From: an uncultured Collinsella sp.
GTDB lineage: Bacteria; Actinomycetota; Coriobacteriia; Coriobacteriales; Coriobacteriaceae
Direction: 5' to 3'
Length of the DNA: 64,000 nucleotides
NCBI GenBank assembly: GCA_934654835.1
Contig: CAKUGY010000004.1
Span: forward strand, 108,990-172,989
Part shown: piece by piece, positions 53,614-62,292 of the stretch
How positions within the stretch are numbered: the first letter of the stretch is position 1
How the letters are laid out: each line of letters opens with the position of its first letter
Notes under the pieces: generated by a model
What the model saw: the letters and a program-made list of their open reading frames with translations, nothing else
What the model was told of the DNA's origin: nothing
The model's database searches: none
Program-made: the position numbers and the translations under genes

Positions 53614-54177
53614 ATGGATGCAAGCCCCTTGAGTCCCATATGCTCATCCGCTGCAGAATCGCTACGCACGATAATCAATAGCCACTTGGTCTCCGCAGGA
53701 ATAACGATTACCGCGAGCGAGGCAACCGATCTTGCAATGCATCGAGACCTCTGCCTTCTGGACAACGAACGAATCGAGTTTGGAACCCCCGCCGTTGTGG
53801 CGATTGCCAAGGAACTCGCCCTTTCCCCTTGCCTGGAAGTCTGCGATGCGGCGGATACCTTAACGCGTCTTCAGGAAGTGTTCTACCGGACAAGGGGCGA
53901 GCTTTCCGTCGAGGTGCCCGACTCGGAGATTATCGAGGCCATCTGCCATTGCTTCGATGAGCTGGGCAGCGCCTTCGACGTTGCAACGCCACCCACCGAA
54001 GAACTCATGACATTCTCAAAAACCTATCAGCAGGCCCAAGAGAGCACCGGGGAAGCCTGCTATTGCCTCACGGACGACACCGGCCGCACATACACGTTCG
54101 ACCCAACAGAATGGGACTACGACGAAACGGCACCCGGCTGGAACGGAGAGAAGTGGGGCGATGACATTGATGAATAG
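53614..54177 (+). CDS. DUF6323-like protein, unknown function
   Basis: 187 residues. It is mostly helical, with AESLRTIINSHLVSAGITITASEATDLAMHRDLCLLDNERIEFG, then LQEVFYRTRGE and SEIIEAICHCFDELG. The run of helices and EFG motif resemble DUF6323, a family of unknown function from gut anaerobes, as far as I recall. The acidic C-terminus reads TFDPTEWDYDE. ATG at 53614, 8 bases after AAAGGA, is favoured over ATG at 53605. Its stop lies 16 bases past the next gene's start, so translation is probably coupled. AT-rich upstream sequence (53490-53560) likely holds the promoter. Confidence 0.65.
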   Translation: MDASPLSPICSSAAESLRTIINSHLVSAGITITASEATDLAMHRDLCLLDNERIEFGTPAVVAIAKELALSPCLEVCDAADTLTRLQEVFYRTRGELSVEVPDSEIIEAICHCFDELGSAFDVATPPTEELMTFSKTYQQAQESTGEACYCLTDDTGRTYTFDPTEWDYDETAPGWNGEKWGDDIDE

Positions 54178-54805
54178 CAACATCCAGGAAGCCGGACGTC
54201 GAAACGCCATGCGGGCACAGCACAATTTCGCCCAGTTGATGACACACGTTGCCAGCCTGTACTGCATGAATGGATCTTCATCGCTCAGTCAGCAGGAAAT
54301 GGCCGAGCTCACCCTATCGGTCGCTTATACGCTCGGCCTCGCCGATGCCACACCCGAAGAAGCTATCCAGGCGCTCTGCGTTGAAGACCCCGTTGCGCTC
54401 TGGCACAGCCACCTAGCCGAACTCGATTGCCGCATCGACAATGCGCTCGTCACGTGGAAACGCATCGTCCTCGCTATGCCGCCCATCCGCAATGTTGCGC
54501 TCCGGGATACCCTGGCCAGCCTCGGCGACCTTAAGTCCCGCTACGATACGCGTTTTGCCGCCCACGCAGTCCCCTGCGATATCGATTACCAGCTAAGCGA
54601 GCCAATCGATATTAACCTTAGGGGCCTGGATTACATCGAAGCGTGGCTCGCCCAACTCGAGCGTGAGACGACTTGGATTGCGCAGTTCGATGTCGACAGC
54701 TGTATCTCAACGCTCGAACGCGTCTGCCCCGATTATCGCGGACTCCATATCAACCTTTACGACCTGCTGTTTGCGCACGCCAGCAAACTTGAGCACAAAA
54801 TGTAA
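54161..54805 (+). CDS. Helical protein overlapping the DUF6323-like gene
   Basis: 214 residues, helical throughout (MRAQHNFAQLMTHVASLY; SLSQQEMAELTLSVAYTLGL; LDYIEAWLAQLERETTWIAQF), no signal peptide, no metal or nucleotide motif. It overlaps the preceding gene by 17 bases. DUF6323 genes are often paired with DUF6179 genes; this could be a short DUF6179 relative, but I cannot confirm that. ATG at 54161 (alternative at 54170). Ends before a hairpin shared with the convergent lipoprotein gene. Confidence 0.65.
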   Translation: MTLMNSNIQEAGRRNAMRAQHNFAQLMTHVASLYCMNGSSSLSQQEMAELTLSVAYTLGLADATPEEAIQALCVEDPVALWHSHLAELDCRIDNALVTWKRIVLAMPPIRNVALRDTLASLGDLKSRYDTRFAAHAVPCDIDYQLSEPIDINLRGLDYIEAWLAQLERETTWIAQFDVDSCISTLERVCPDYRGLHINLYDLLFAHASKLEHKM

Positions 54806-54833
54806 TGCTCGTCTGGCGCTCGCACACCAAAAA

Positions 54834-54863
54834 GGGCTGGCCCCGATAAATCGAAGCCAGCCC
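54834..54863. terminator. Terminator between convergent genes
   Basis: The stem GGGCTGGC / GCCAGCCC; on the minus strand it is followed by CCCTTTTT-type run, so it terminates the lipoprotein gene best. Confidence 0.75.
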
Positions 54864-54893
54864 CGAGTCGCCTAAAGTGGGAATCGCAGTCCG

Positions 54894-55913
54894 TTACTTG
54901 AGCTTCAGCGCCTCCATCATGGGCACGGCAGCATCCCAGTCGATCTTCCAGCCGATCGACACGCGGACGGTCTCGCCCGTTGCGGGAGCCGTCGCAAACA
55001 GCGTATGACCGTTGTCGGGACCGGTAAAACGCAGCCACGTTATGCCGTTGTACTCGACCTGGTCGGTTGTCGTCTCCTTGCCTTCGTAGACCTGCTCTAG
55101 GCTTGCAATCTCTTCCTCCGGCGAGCGCGGGAAGATGCTGATGTGCAGGCGTCCTCCAGTCTCGTCATGGAAGAAGTCTGCCTTTTCGTGCTCTTCGTTG
55201 GACGAATCCAGCGTGTAGCCATCGGCGGCCTCGATGCTGTACGATGCGCAATCGATGCCGGTCATATTGGCCGCGTCACCAGAATCGGCCACGCCGCCCG
55301 CCGCCTTGAACTCCTTAGTCTCACACCCCGTGGTGTCAAAGTGCATGGCCTCATGATTCTTGGCGGGGGCGTAAGCGTCTACGAACTCGACAGTGATGGG
55401 CCCGTAGTACGCCGTCTTGGGCGCCCAGAAATACACGTACTCAACGGTCTCGCCCGGACCGACATCTTGCCTCTTGGAAAGATCGATGCCCTCGTGAAGC
55501 TCATCGGGAGCCTCGCTTGCAACGTAGTCGAGCACGGCCGCCTTGCCGGAAGTAAACAACGGGTCGCCTGCCTCAAGATCGCCCTGGGCAGCATGCACGT
55601 TAAAGGAGTTAAACGTCCTGTTCTTTGCATTGTTGTTGGTGATCTTGACGTGCAGGTAAAAGCCGTCCTGCAGCTTAGCGTCGCCGCGATAGAACGTACC
55701 GTGGGCTACCGACTCATAGGTTATGCCAGCCACCTCGACCGTCTGCGACTCATAGGCCTTGGCCTTCTTCTCTACGGGAGCACTGCCGCCCGAGCTGCCA
55801 GCCGAGCCGCTCGGAGCACTACCGCCACAGCCGGCCACCGAACACGCCAGCACGGCCGAAAGCGTCACGATGGGAATTCCTAACAGCAGCTTTTTCGTCA
55901 TGGGCTTCATCAT
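54894..55913 (-). CDS. Lipoprotein with DUF5067-like domain
   Basis: 339 residues. The signal peptide ends in ACSVAGC (lipobox). A Gly/Ser linker leads to a beta-rich domain (about 50-190) with HVKITNNNAKNRTFNSF and the VGPGETVEYVYFW motif, which resembles DUF5067-type immunoglobulin-like modules. A second domain follows (200-339, ending AVPMMEALKLK). It is an exposed lipoprotein of unknown role. ATG at 55913 with AAAGGAG; the preceding 47 residues of open frame are not supported. Divergent from the topoisomerase genes. Confidence 0.75.
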   Translation of the reverse strand: MMKPMTKKLLLGIPIVTLSAVLACSVAGCGGSAPSGSAGSSGGSAPVEKKAKAYESQTVEVAGITYESVAHGTFYRGDAKLQDGFYLHVKITNNNAKNRTFNSFNVHAAQGDLEAGDPLFTSGKAAVLDYVASEAPDELHEGIDLSKRQDVGPGETVEYVYFWAPKTAYYGPITVEFVDAYAPAKNHEAMHFDTTGCETKEFKAAGGVADSGDAANMTGIDCASYSIEAADGYTLDSSNEEHEKADFFHDETGGRLHISIFPRSPEEEIASLEQVYEGKETTTDQVEYNGITWLRFTGPDNGHTLFATAPATGETVRVSIGWKIDWDAAVPMMEALKLK

Positions 55914-56178
55914 CCTCACCGCTCCTTTCGGCTTGCAGCTCATCCGTTGCCCGAGCACCAAGTCGGCCCCGTGGCATCGGCTTCCACTATGAGCGTATGA
56001 CGAAACACGGCACGGGCGAAGTGACCAGCGGCCCAAATAACGACCTGTCAGCATCCCCTATGGGCCAAAAGGACTCGCGCACGCACGCCCGTGGCCCATA
56101 AAACGAGACGTCTGTCCCAATGTTCGATTTGAACCAACAGCCGCAAACAAGATAGGGCGCCTTCAACCGCTTTCAAAC

Positions 56179-56215
56179 TTACTCGGACAGAACCGACTCG
56201 GTTTTGCCCGAGTAA
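56179..56215. promoter_or_regulatory. Inverted repeat in the lipoprotein/topoisomerase intergenic region
   Basis: Perfect 8-bp arms TTACTCGG / CCGAGTAA with a nested CCGA.TCGG in the loop, so the CCGAGT unit appears three times within 37 bases. It lies in a 435-base gap (55914-56348) between divergent genes; a regulator site or hairpin are both possible. No gene is visible in the rest of this gap. Confidence 0.4.
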
Positions 56216-56348
56216 ACGCCATTCCATCAAATTCCGAACGATTGTTCGATGGATTTCGTGTTAGGTGGAATCGCCCACGGGCTGGGCTATGCTACCTTGA
56301 CTATCTATACGACTTAAATGCACAAGAGGAAGCACCAAGAGAGCGAGC

Positions 56349-58346
56349 ATGGCAAAAAACACCGCAAACTATGGTAACGACAGTATTCGTCAGCTCAAGG
56401 ACGAGGAGCGCGTACGCCTGCGCCCCGCCGTCATCTTTGGCTCGGACGGACTCGACGGCTGTGCGCACGCCGCCTTCGAGATCCTGTCCAACGCCGTCGA
56501 CGAGGCGCGCCAGGGCTACGGCAAGCTCATCACCCTTACCGCCTTTCGCGATGGCTCTATCCAGGTAGAGGACAACGGCCGCGGCTGCCCGCTCGACTGG
56601 AACCCCTCCGAGAAGCGCTTTAACTGGGAGCTCGTCTTTTGCGAGCTCTACGCCGGCGGCAAGTACAACAACAACCAGGGTGGCGACTACGACTTCTCGC
56701 TCGGCACCAACGGTCTGGGCTCCTGCGCGACCCAGTACGCTTCCGAGTACATGGACGTCACCGTCTGGCGCGACGGCAACAAGTACTCTCTGCACTTTAA
56801 GAAGGGCAAGGTCGTCGGCGCCAAGAAGAAGGCGCTCGAGATTGAGCCCAGCGACGAGAACCGCACCGGCACCACCATCAAGTGGCGCCCCGACCTTGAG
56901 GTCTTTACCTCTATCAGCATTCCCCACGACTGGTATCGCGAGACCATGCGCCGCCAGGCCGTGGTCAACGCCAACGTGACCTTCCGCCTGCGCATTGAGG
57001 GTGACGATGGCGAGTTTTCCGAAGAGGACTTTTGCTATCCCAAGGGCATCGAGGACTACGTGCTCGAGAAGGTCGGTACCGATTACCTCACCGAGCCTTT
57101 CTTTATCGAGGCCGACCGTCGCGGTCGCGACCGCGAGGACCTGCCCGACTACAACGTAAAGATCACCGCGTGCATGTGCTTCTCGCGCACCTTCATGATG
57201 CAGGAGTACTACCACAACTCGTCATGGCTCGAGAACGGCGGCTCGCCCGAAAAGGCGGCTCGCAGTGCTCTGACCAGCGCCATCGATGCCTACATTAAGC
57301 AACAGGGCAAGTACAACAAAAACGAGAGCGGCATTAAGTGGCAAGACGTCCAGGACTGCCTGGTACTCGTGACCAACTGCTTCTCCACCCAGACGTCCTA
57401 CGAAAACCAGACCAAGAAGGCCATCAACAACCGCTTTATCCAGCAGGCCATGACCGCCTTCTTTAAGGAGCGCCTCTCGACCTACTTAATCGAGAACAAA
57501 GACGCCGCCAATAAGATCATGGAGCAGGTGCTCATCAACAAGCGTTCGCGCGAGAATGCCGAGAAGACGCGCCAGAGCATCAAGACCAACCTGCAGCAGA
57601 AGACCGACATGGCCAACCGCGTGCAGAAGTTCATCGACTGCCGCTCCAAGGACAAGAGCCGCCGCGAGATCTACATCGTTGAGGGCGACTCGGCGGCAGG
57701 CGCCATTCGCACCTCACGCGATGCCGAGTTCCAAGGCGTTATGCCCGTCCGTGGTAAGATCCTCAACTGCCTGAAGGAGGACTACCCGCGCATCTTTAAG
57801 TCCGACATCATCATGGATCTCATGCGCGTGCTGGGCTGCGGCGTGGAGATCAAGGACAAGCGCATCAAGAATCTTGGCGCCTTTGACCTGGACAACCTCA
57901 ACTGGAACAAGGTCATCATCTGTACGGACGCCGACGTCGATGGTTACCACATCCGCACGCTCGTACTCACCATGCTCTATCGCTTGGTACCCACGCTTAT
58001 CGACGAGGGTTACGTATATATCGCCGAGTCGCCGCTCTACGAGATCAACTGCAAAGAGAAGACCTACTTTGCCTACACCGAGCTCGAGAAGAACGGCATC
58101 CTCAAGGAAATTGGCGACCAGAAGTGCTCCATCAACCGCTCCAAGGGTCTTGGTGAGAACGATCCGGACATGATGTGGCTCACCACCATGAACCCCGAGA
58201 CGCGCCGTCTAATCAAGGTGGAGCCCGAGGACGTCACCAAGATGGAGACCATGTTCAACCTGCTGCTGGGCAACGACGAGGCGGGCCGCAAGCGCCACAT
58301 CTCCGAGCACGGCAAGGAATACCTGGACCAGCTGGACCTGCAGTAG
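56349..58346 (+). CDS. Type IIA topoisomerase B subunit (ParE/GyrB-like), divergent
   Basis: 665 residues. GHKL ATPase motifs: EILSNAVDEA, EDNGRGCPL and GTNGLGS. The TOPRIM domain shows EGDSAAGAIRTSRD and DADVDGYHIRT with its metal-binding acidic residues, and the C-terminal SKGLGEND/RHISEHGKEYLDQLDL end. It differs from standard GyrB/ParE in the ATP-lid (LGTNGLGSCATQY instead of GGLHGVGAS). It should form a heterotetramer with the downstream A subunit and pass DNA strands. ATG at 56349 with GAGAGCGAG. Only 45 bases before the A subunit gene, so they form an operon. Confidence 0.88.
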   Translation: MAKNTANYGNDSIRQLKDEERVRLRPAVIFGSDGLDGCAHAAFEILSNAVDEARQGYGKLITLTAFRDGSIQVEDNGRGCPLDWNPSEKRFNWELVFCELYAGGKYNNNQGGDYDFSLGTNGLGSCATQYASEYMDVTVWRDGNKYSLHFKKGKVVGAKKKALEIEPSDENRTGTTIKWRPDLEVFTSISIPHDWYRETMRRQAVVNANVTFRLRIEGDDGEFSEEDFCYPKGIEDYVLEKVGTDYLTEPFFIEADRRGRDREDLPDYNVKITACMCFSRTFMMQEYYHNSSWLENGGSPEKAARSALTSAIDAYIKQQGKYNKNESGIKWQDVQDCLVLVTNCFSTQTSYENQTKKAINNRFIQQAMTAFFKERLSTYLIENKDAANKIMEQVLINKRSRENAEKTRQSIKTNLQQKTDMANRVQKFIDCRSKDKSRREIYIVEGDSAAGAIRTSRDAEFQGVMPVRGKILNCLKEDYPRIFKSDIIMDLMRVLGCGVEIKDKRIKNLGAFDLDNLNWNKVIICTDADVDGYHIRTLVLTMLYRLVPTLIDEGYVYIAESPLYEINCKEKTYFAYTELEKNGILKEIGDQKCSINRSKGLGENDPDMMWLTTMNPETRRLIKVEPEDVTKMETMFNLLLGNDEAGRKRHISEHGKEYLDQLDLQ

Positions 58347-58391
58347 CAGTTAATCGATAACGACGGCCCATAAGAAGTTCAAGAGGAAATC

Positions 58392-60629
58392 GTGGCAAAG
58401 AAGAAGACGAACCAGCCAAAGAAAAAGCAGGTCAACGCCGAGAACGTCATCGGCCTGCACTCCGAGGTCACCGACCAGCCGATCACGCAGACGCTCGAGG
58501 TCAACTACATGCCCTACGCCATGAGCGTCAACGTCTCGCGTGCGTTCCCCGAAATCGACGGCTTTAAACCCTCGCACCGCAAGCTGCTCTACACCATGTA
58601 CAAGATGGGCCTGCTCAAAGGCGAGCGCCAGAAGAGCGCCAACATCGTTGGCCAAACCATGAAGCTCAACCCGCACGGCGACGCCGCGATCTACGAGACG
58701 ATGGTGCGTCTGGCCACCGGCAACGAGGCGCTGCTCGCCCCCTTTGTGGAGTCGAAGGGCAACTTTGGCAAGTACTACTCGGGCGACCTGAGCTACGCCG
58801 CCTCGCGTTATACCGAGGCCAAGCTCTCCCCCATCAGCGCTGAGATCTTTAAGGACATCGACAAGGACCCGGTCGACTTCGTTGACAGCTACGACGGCGC
58901 CATGAAGGAGCCGCGTCTGCTGCCCACCACGTTCCCCAACATCCTCGTCTCGGCCAACAAGGGCATCGGCGTCGCCATGGCGTCCGACATTTGCGGTTTT
59001 AACCTCAACGAGGTCTGCACCGCCACGATGCACTACCTCAAGGATCCCGACTGCGACTTGCTCGAGTACATGCCCATGCCCGACTTCTCGACCGGCGGTG
59101 AGATTATCTACCGCCGCGAGGAGATGGAAAAGATCATCGAGACCGGTCTGGGTAGCTTCCAGATTCGCTCCCGCTGGCGCTGGATTCCCGAAGAGCGCAT
59201 CATCGAGGTGTACGAGATCCCCTACACTACCAAGACCGATGTCATCATCGAGCGCATCGTCAAGCTCTCCAAGGAGGGCAAGGTCAAGGAGATCGCCGAT
59301 ATCCGCGACGAGACCGACCTTTCGGGCCTGCGCATCGCTATCGACCTCAAGCGCGGTGTCGACCCCGACAAGCTCATGGCAAAGCTCTATCGCTCGACCA
59401 CGCTGCAAGATTCGTTCTCGTGCAACTTTAACGTGCTGGTCGACGGCTACCCCCGCGTTATGGGCGTGCGCCAGATCCTGCACGAATGGGTTGCGTGGCG
59501 CATTCAGTCCACGCGTCGCCGCATTAACTTTGACCTGGGTAAAAAGTCCGAGCGCCTGCACCTGTTGCACGGCCTCGAGGCTATTCTGCTCGACATCGAC
59601 AAGGCCATCGCCATCATCCGTGGCACCAAGCTCGAGGCCGAGGTCGTACCCAACCTTATGCGCGGCTTCGACATCGACGAGACCCAGGCAGAGTTTGTTG
59701 CCGAGCTTAAGCTCCGCAACATCAACGAGGAGTACATTCTCAACCGCACCAAGGACATCGCCAAGCTCGAGGACGAGATTGCCGAGCTTGAGGAGATCCT
59801 CTCCAGCGAGGAGAACATCAAGAAGGTCATCAGCGACGAGCTCGCCGCCGTCAACAAGAAGTACGTGATGCCGCGCCGCACGGGCAGGATTGAGCCCCAT
59901 GAGGTTATCGAGGTGAGCCTGGAGCCCGAGGTCGAGGAGTACCCGGTTACCATCATGCTCTCGCGCGATGGCTACCTCAAAAAGATGACGGACCGCGTGC
60001 TCAAGAAGGCCGCTACGCTCAAGTACAAAGACGGCGACAAGCCCTTTATCGAGTTCCCGTCCTCCAACACGCACGAGCTGCTGGTCTTTACCAACAAGAG
60101 CCAGGTGTACAAGTGCAAGGTCGCGCAGTTTGAGGACACCAAGTCGGCTCAGCTGGGCTCGTACCTGCCGACCGATCTTGAGATGGAACCCGACGAGAGT
60201 GTCATCTGGGTTATCGACCCCGAGGATTACAAGGCCGACGTGCTGTTCGTCTTTGAGAACGGCCGCGTGGTGCGCGTCGCGCTTTCCGGATACGTCACCA
60301 AGACCAACCGCAAGCGCCTCAAGAACGCCATCTACGGCGGCAGCAAGCTGCTGTATGCCCAGGTGCTCAAAGAGGACCGCGACATTGCGCTGGTCTCGAG
60401 CGACTACCGCCTGATGAACTTCAACACGTCGCTGCTCAAGACCAAGACGACCACCAACACGCAGGGCATCCAGGCCTTCACGGCCAAGAAGGGCCGCTCG
60501 GTCACCACCGTCGGCACGACCGAGGAGATCCTCGGCGCCGGCGTCTCGGCCGAAAAGTTCACCGCGCAGAGTCTCCCCTCTGCCGGTGCCCTCATGAAGG
60601 AAAACGACATGCCGAGCCTGTTTGACTAA
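58392..60629 (+). CDS. Type IIA topoisomerase A subunit (ParC/GyrA-like), divergent
   Basis: 745 residues. After a Lys-rich N-terminus, the winged helix (DGFKPSHRKLLYTMYKMG), catalytic Tyr in AASRYTEAKLSP, tower and coiled-coil (EILSSEENIKKVISDEL), and a short beta-pinwheel C-terminal domain. The quinolone-determining stretch reads NPHGDAAIYETM, with Ala where standard enzymes have Ser83/80. No QRRGGRG-type GyrA box was seen, so it should be decatenase/relaxase rather than a supercoiling gyrase. GTG at 58392; AGAGGAAA lies upstream. Confidence 0.88.
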   Translation: MAKKKTNQPKKKQVNAENVIGLHSEVTDQPITQTLEVNYMPYAMSVNVSRAFPEIDGFKPSHRKLLYTMYKMGLLKGERQKSANIVGQTMKLNPHGDAAIYETMVRLATGNEALLAPFVESKGNFGKYYSGDLSYAASRYTEAKLSPISAEIFKDIDKDPVDFVDSYDGAMKEPRLLPTTFPNILVSANKGIGVAMASDICGFNLNEVCTATMHYLKDPDCDLLEYMPMPDFSTGGEIIYRREEMEKIIETGLGSFQIRSRWRWIPEERIIEVYEIPYTTKTDVIIERIVKLSKEGKVKEIADIRDETDLSGLRIAIDLKRGVDPDKLMAKLYRSTTLQDSFSCNFNVLVDGYPRVMGVRQILHEWVAWRIQSTRRRINFDLGKKSERLHLLHGLEAILLDIDKAIAIIRGTKLEAEVVPNLMRGFDIDETQAEFVAELKLRNINEEYILNRTKDIAKLEDEIAELEEILSSEENIKKVISDELAAVNKKYVMPRRTGRIEPHEVIEVSLEPEVEEYPVTIMLSRDGYLKKMTDRVLKKAATLKYKDGDKPFIEFPSSNTHELLVFTNKSQVYKCKVAQFEDTKSAQLGSYLPTDLEMEPDESVIWVIDPEDYKADVLFVFENGRVVRVALSGYVTKTNRKRLKNAIYGGSKLLYAQVLKEDRDIALVSSDYRLMNFNTSLLKTKTTTNTQGIQAFTAKKGRSVTTVGTTEEILGAGVSAEKFTAQSLPSAGALMKENDMPSLFD

Positions 60630-60669
60630 CGCAACGGCAACCGAACCAACTTAGACTTACAAAACGACG

Positions 60670-60705
60670 AGGCCCGGAAAGCAGCAGCACTGCGTTCCGG
60701 GCCCT
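60670..60705 (+). terminator. Terminator of the topoisomerase operon
   Basis: A 9-10-bp stem AGGCCCGGAA / TTCCGGGCC(CT) with a 15-base loop, 41 bases past the stop codon. Confidence 0.75.
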
Positions 60706-60727
60706 ATCGTTAAAACGGAATCATCCC

Positions 60728-62017
60728 CTATAGACAAAACGCTGCGTAAAGTGGGACAGACCTCAGTCCATCATTCAATCCAAAAGGCTTAGTTGAAAGC
60801 CTGATAAGGCGTACGCCCGGATGGCTCTTTTTAAGTGAGAATAGGCTTCGAGACCTCGTATTCTCCCCCGCCTTTACCTCAATCGCAGACACGCACCCCT
60901 GCCTCTCCACGACAAAGTCGATTTCCGCACGATTATCTCGCGCCCAATAATGCAGAGGGTAGCCAATGGCAGAAAGCTGTTGGGCAACGTAGTTTTCGGT
61001 AAGCGCGCCCATGAATGTGCCACCGATACCGGAGAGAATGTCAGCTCGTTGAGCGCCTGCTTTGGAGACAAGCAGCCCGGTATCCGCCTGATAGATTTTA
61101 CAAGACGAAGGGTTAACGAACGCCTCAAGAGGACTTTCAATCTGCCCGACCAGGCTGCAACGCTTCACGGTGCCCGACAATACAAGCCAATCGAGAGCGT
61201 CTCCGAATAGAGACGCGTTGCCCCCCGCTCGCACTACCTTGTACTGGAATTTACGGTTTTCTTTGGCAAGCTGCTGCGGGATGGAATCGAAGCACGCACG
61301 TGTCTTTGCGCTCAAGCGCTCATCAGCGTATTTATTGGTGTCGGCAGAATATCCGTCGAGGATAATCCGATGCTTTTCGGCAACATCGATGACCGACTGA
61401 GCCTCAACATAGGTTTGGACAGCCTCTGGCATTCCGCCAACAACAAGATACTGTCGATAGAGCCCCAGCGCTTTGTCGTGAAGGCTCGGAGCAAGAGGGT
61501 CCATCGATTCGAATGACGAACGAATCTCGTCTGCCAACCGGTCGTGCCCCATCGCCCAAAGAAACTCTTCGAAATCAAGCGGAGCCATCTCGATCAAATC
61601 GGTCTTTCCAACCGGAAACGAATACGACTGATGATTAATGGCAACTCCAAGGAGCGATCCGGCGGCCGCGACATAATACTCGGGTGCATCTTCGCAAAAG
61701 TACTTAAGGGACGTAAGCGCTTCCTCGCATGCCTGGACTTCGTCAACGAACAGCAATGTTTTACCGGGCACGATACGCTGTCCCGTGCGCGCCTCAATCG
61801 CGCGCACGATCGAATGGGGATCGAGACCGCCAGAAAAGTCTGCTCGAGCCGACCGGTCATTCTCGAGATTGATATAGACGACCGACTCGAAAAGATCCCG
61901 TGCATATGTTCTGAGCAGATAGGTCTTGCCGCACTGGCGAACGCCCTTGACCAACAGAGGCTTCCTATCAGCCCTGTCTCGCCATTCCCTAAGGAGCCTG
62001 TCTGCTTTACGGCGCAT
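60728..62017 (-). CDS. DUF4143-type AAA ATPase
   Basis: 429 residues. Walker A GVRQCGKTYLLR (residues 25-36), Walker B TLLFVDEVQ (about 89-97), then LIEMAPLDFEEFLWAMG and GLYRQYLVVGGMPEAV. The C-terminal domain ends with NRAEIDFVVERQG..SAIEVKAG, a PD-(D/E)XK-nuclease-like core (DUF4143). The family is common in anaerobes, often with several copies per genome; its role is unknown, toxin-like or mobile-element functions have been proposed. ATG at 62017 with AAAGGA. Upstream is an AT-rich inverted repeat likely to bind a regulator. Confidence 0.85.
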   Translation of the reverse strand: MRRKADRLLREWRDRADRKPLLVKGVRQCGKTYLLRTYARDLFESVVYINLENDRSARADFSGGLDPHSIVRAIEARTGQRIVPGKTLLFVDEVQACEEALTSLKYFCEDAPEYYVAAAGSLLGVAINHQSYSFPVGKTDLIEMAPLDFEEFLWAMGHDRLADEIRSSFESMDPLAPSLHDKALGLYRQYLVVGGMPEAVQTYVEAQSVIDVAEKHRIILDGYSADTNKYADERLSAKTRACFDSIPQQLAKENRKFQYKVVRAGGNASLFGDALDWLVLSGTVKRCSLVGQIESPLEAFVNPSSCKIYQADTGLLVSKAGAQRADILSGIGGTFMGALTENYVAQQLSAIGYPLHYWARDNRAEIDFVVERQGCVSAIEVKAGENTRSRSLFSLKKSHPGVRLIRLSTKPFGLNDGLRSVPLYAAFCL

Positions 62018-62053
62018 GAGCGTCCTTTCCTCATGAACGATCGTTTGGCAATA

Positions 62054-62098
62054 TTTTAACGCAGATTAATTCTATTTTGATTATTTTTCTGCGTTAAA
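62054..62098 (-). promoter_or_regulatory. Promoter and inverted repeat of the DUF4143 gene
   Basis: Perfect 12-bp arms TTTTAACGCAGA / TCTGCGTTAAAA with a 22-base AT-rich spacer. On the minus strand TTAACG and TAGAAT, spaced 17, form a plausible promoter within the repeat. The AT content contrasts with the neighbouring high-GC genes. The rest of the 275-base gap shows nothing. Confidence 0.5.
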
Positions 62099-62292
62099 AA
62101 ATCACTCCAGACGATCCAGCGCAAGTACCGACGTTTTCCCAAAAAGCACCCCCGAATGAATGGCGGAACGGGAGAGAGATGCTTACCGTGGTTGTGGAAA
62201 GGTAGCCATTAAAAGCAGGCCGTCTCAAAGCTCAAATGATTGCGATTGCTTCACAATCCGCAGAGTGAGATCCGTTCCTGCTCCGACGAGTT

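Noticed and set aside
58350..60074. 574-residue minus-strand frame opposite the topoisomerase A gene
   Set aside because: Leu/Val/Asp-rich antisense shadow of a clearly coding gene, with no start signal.
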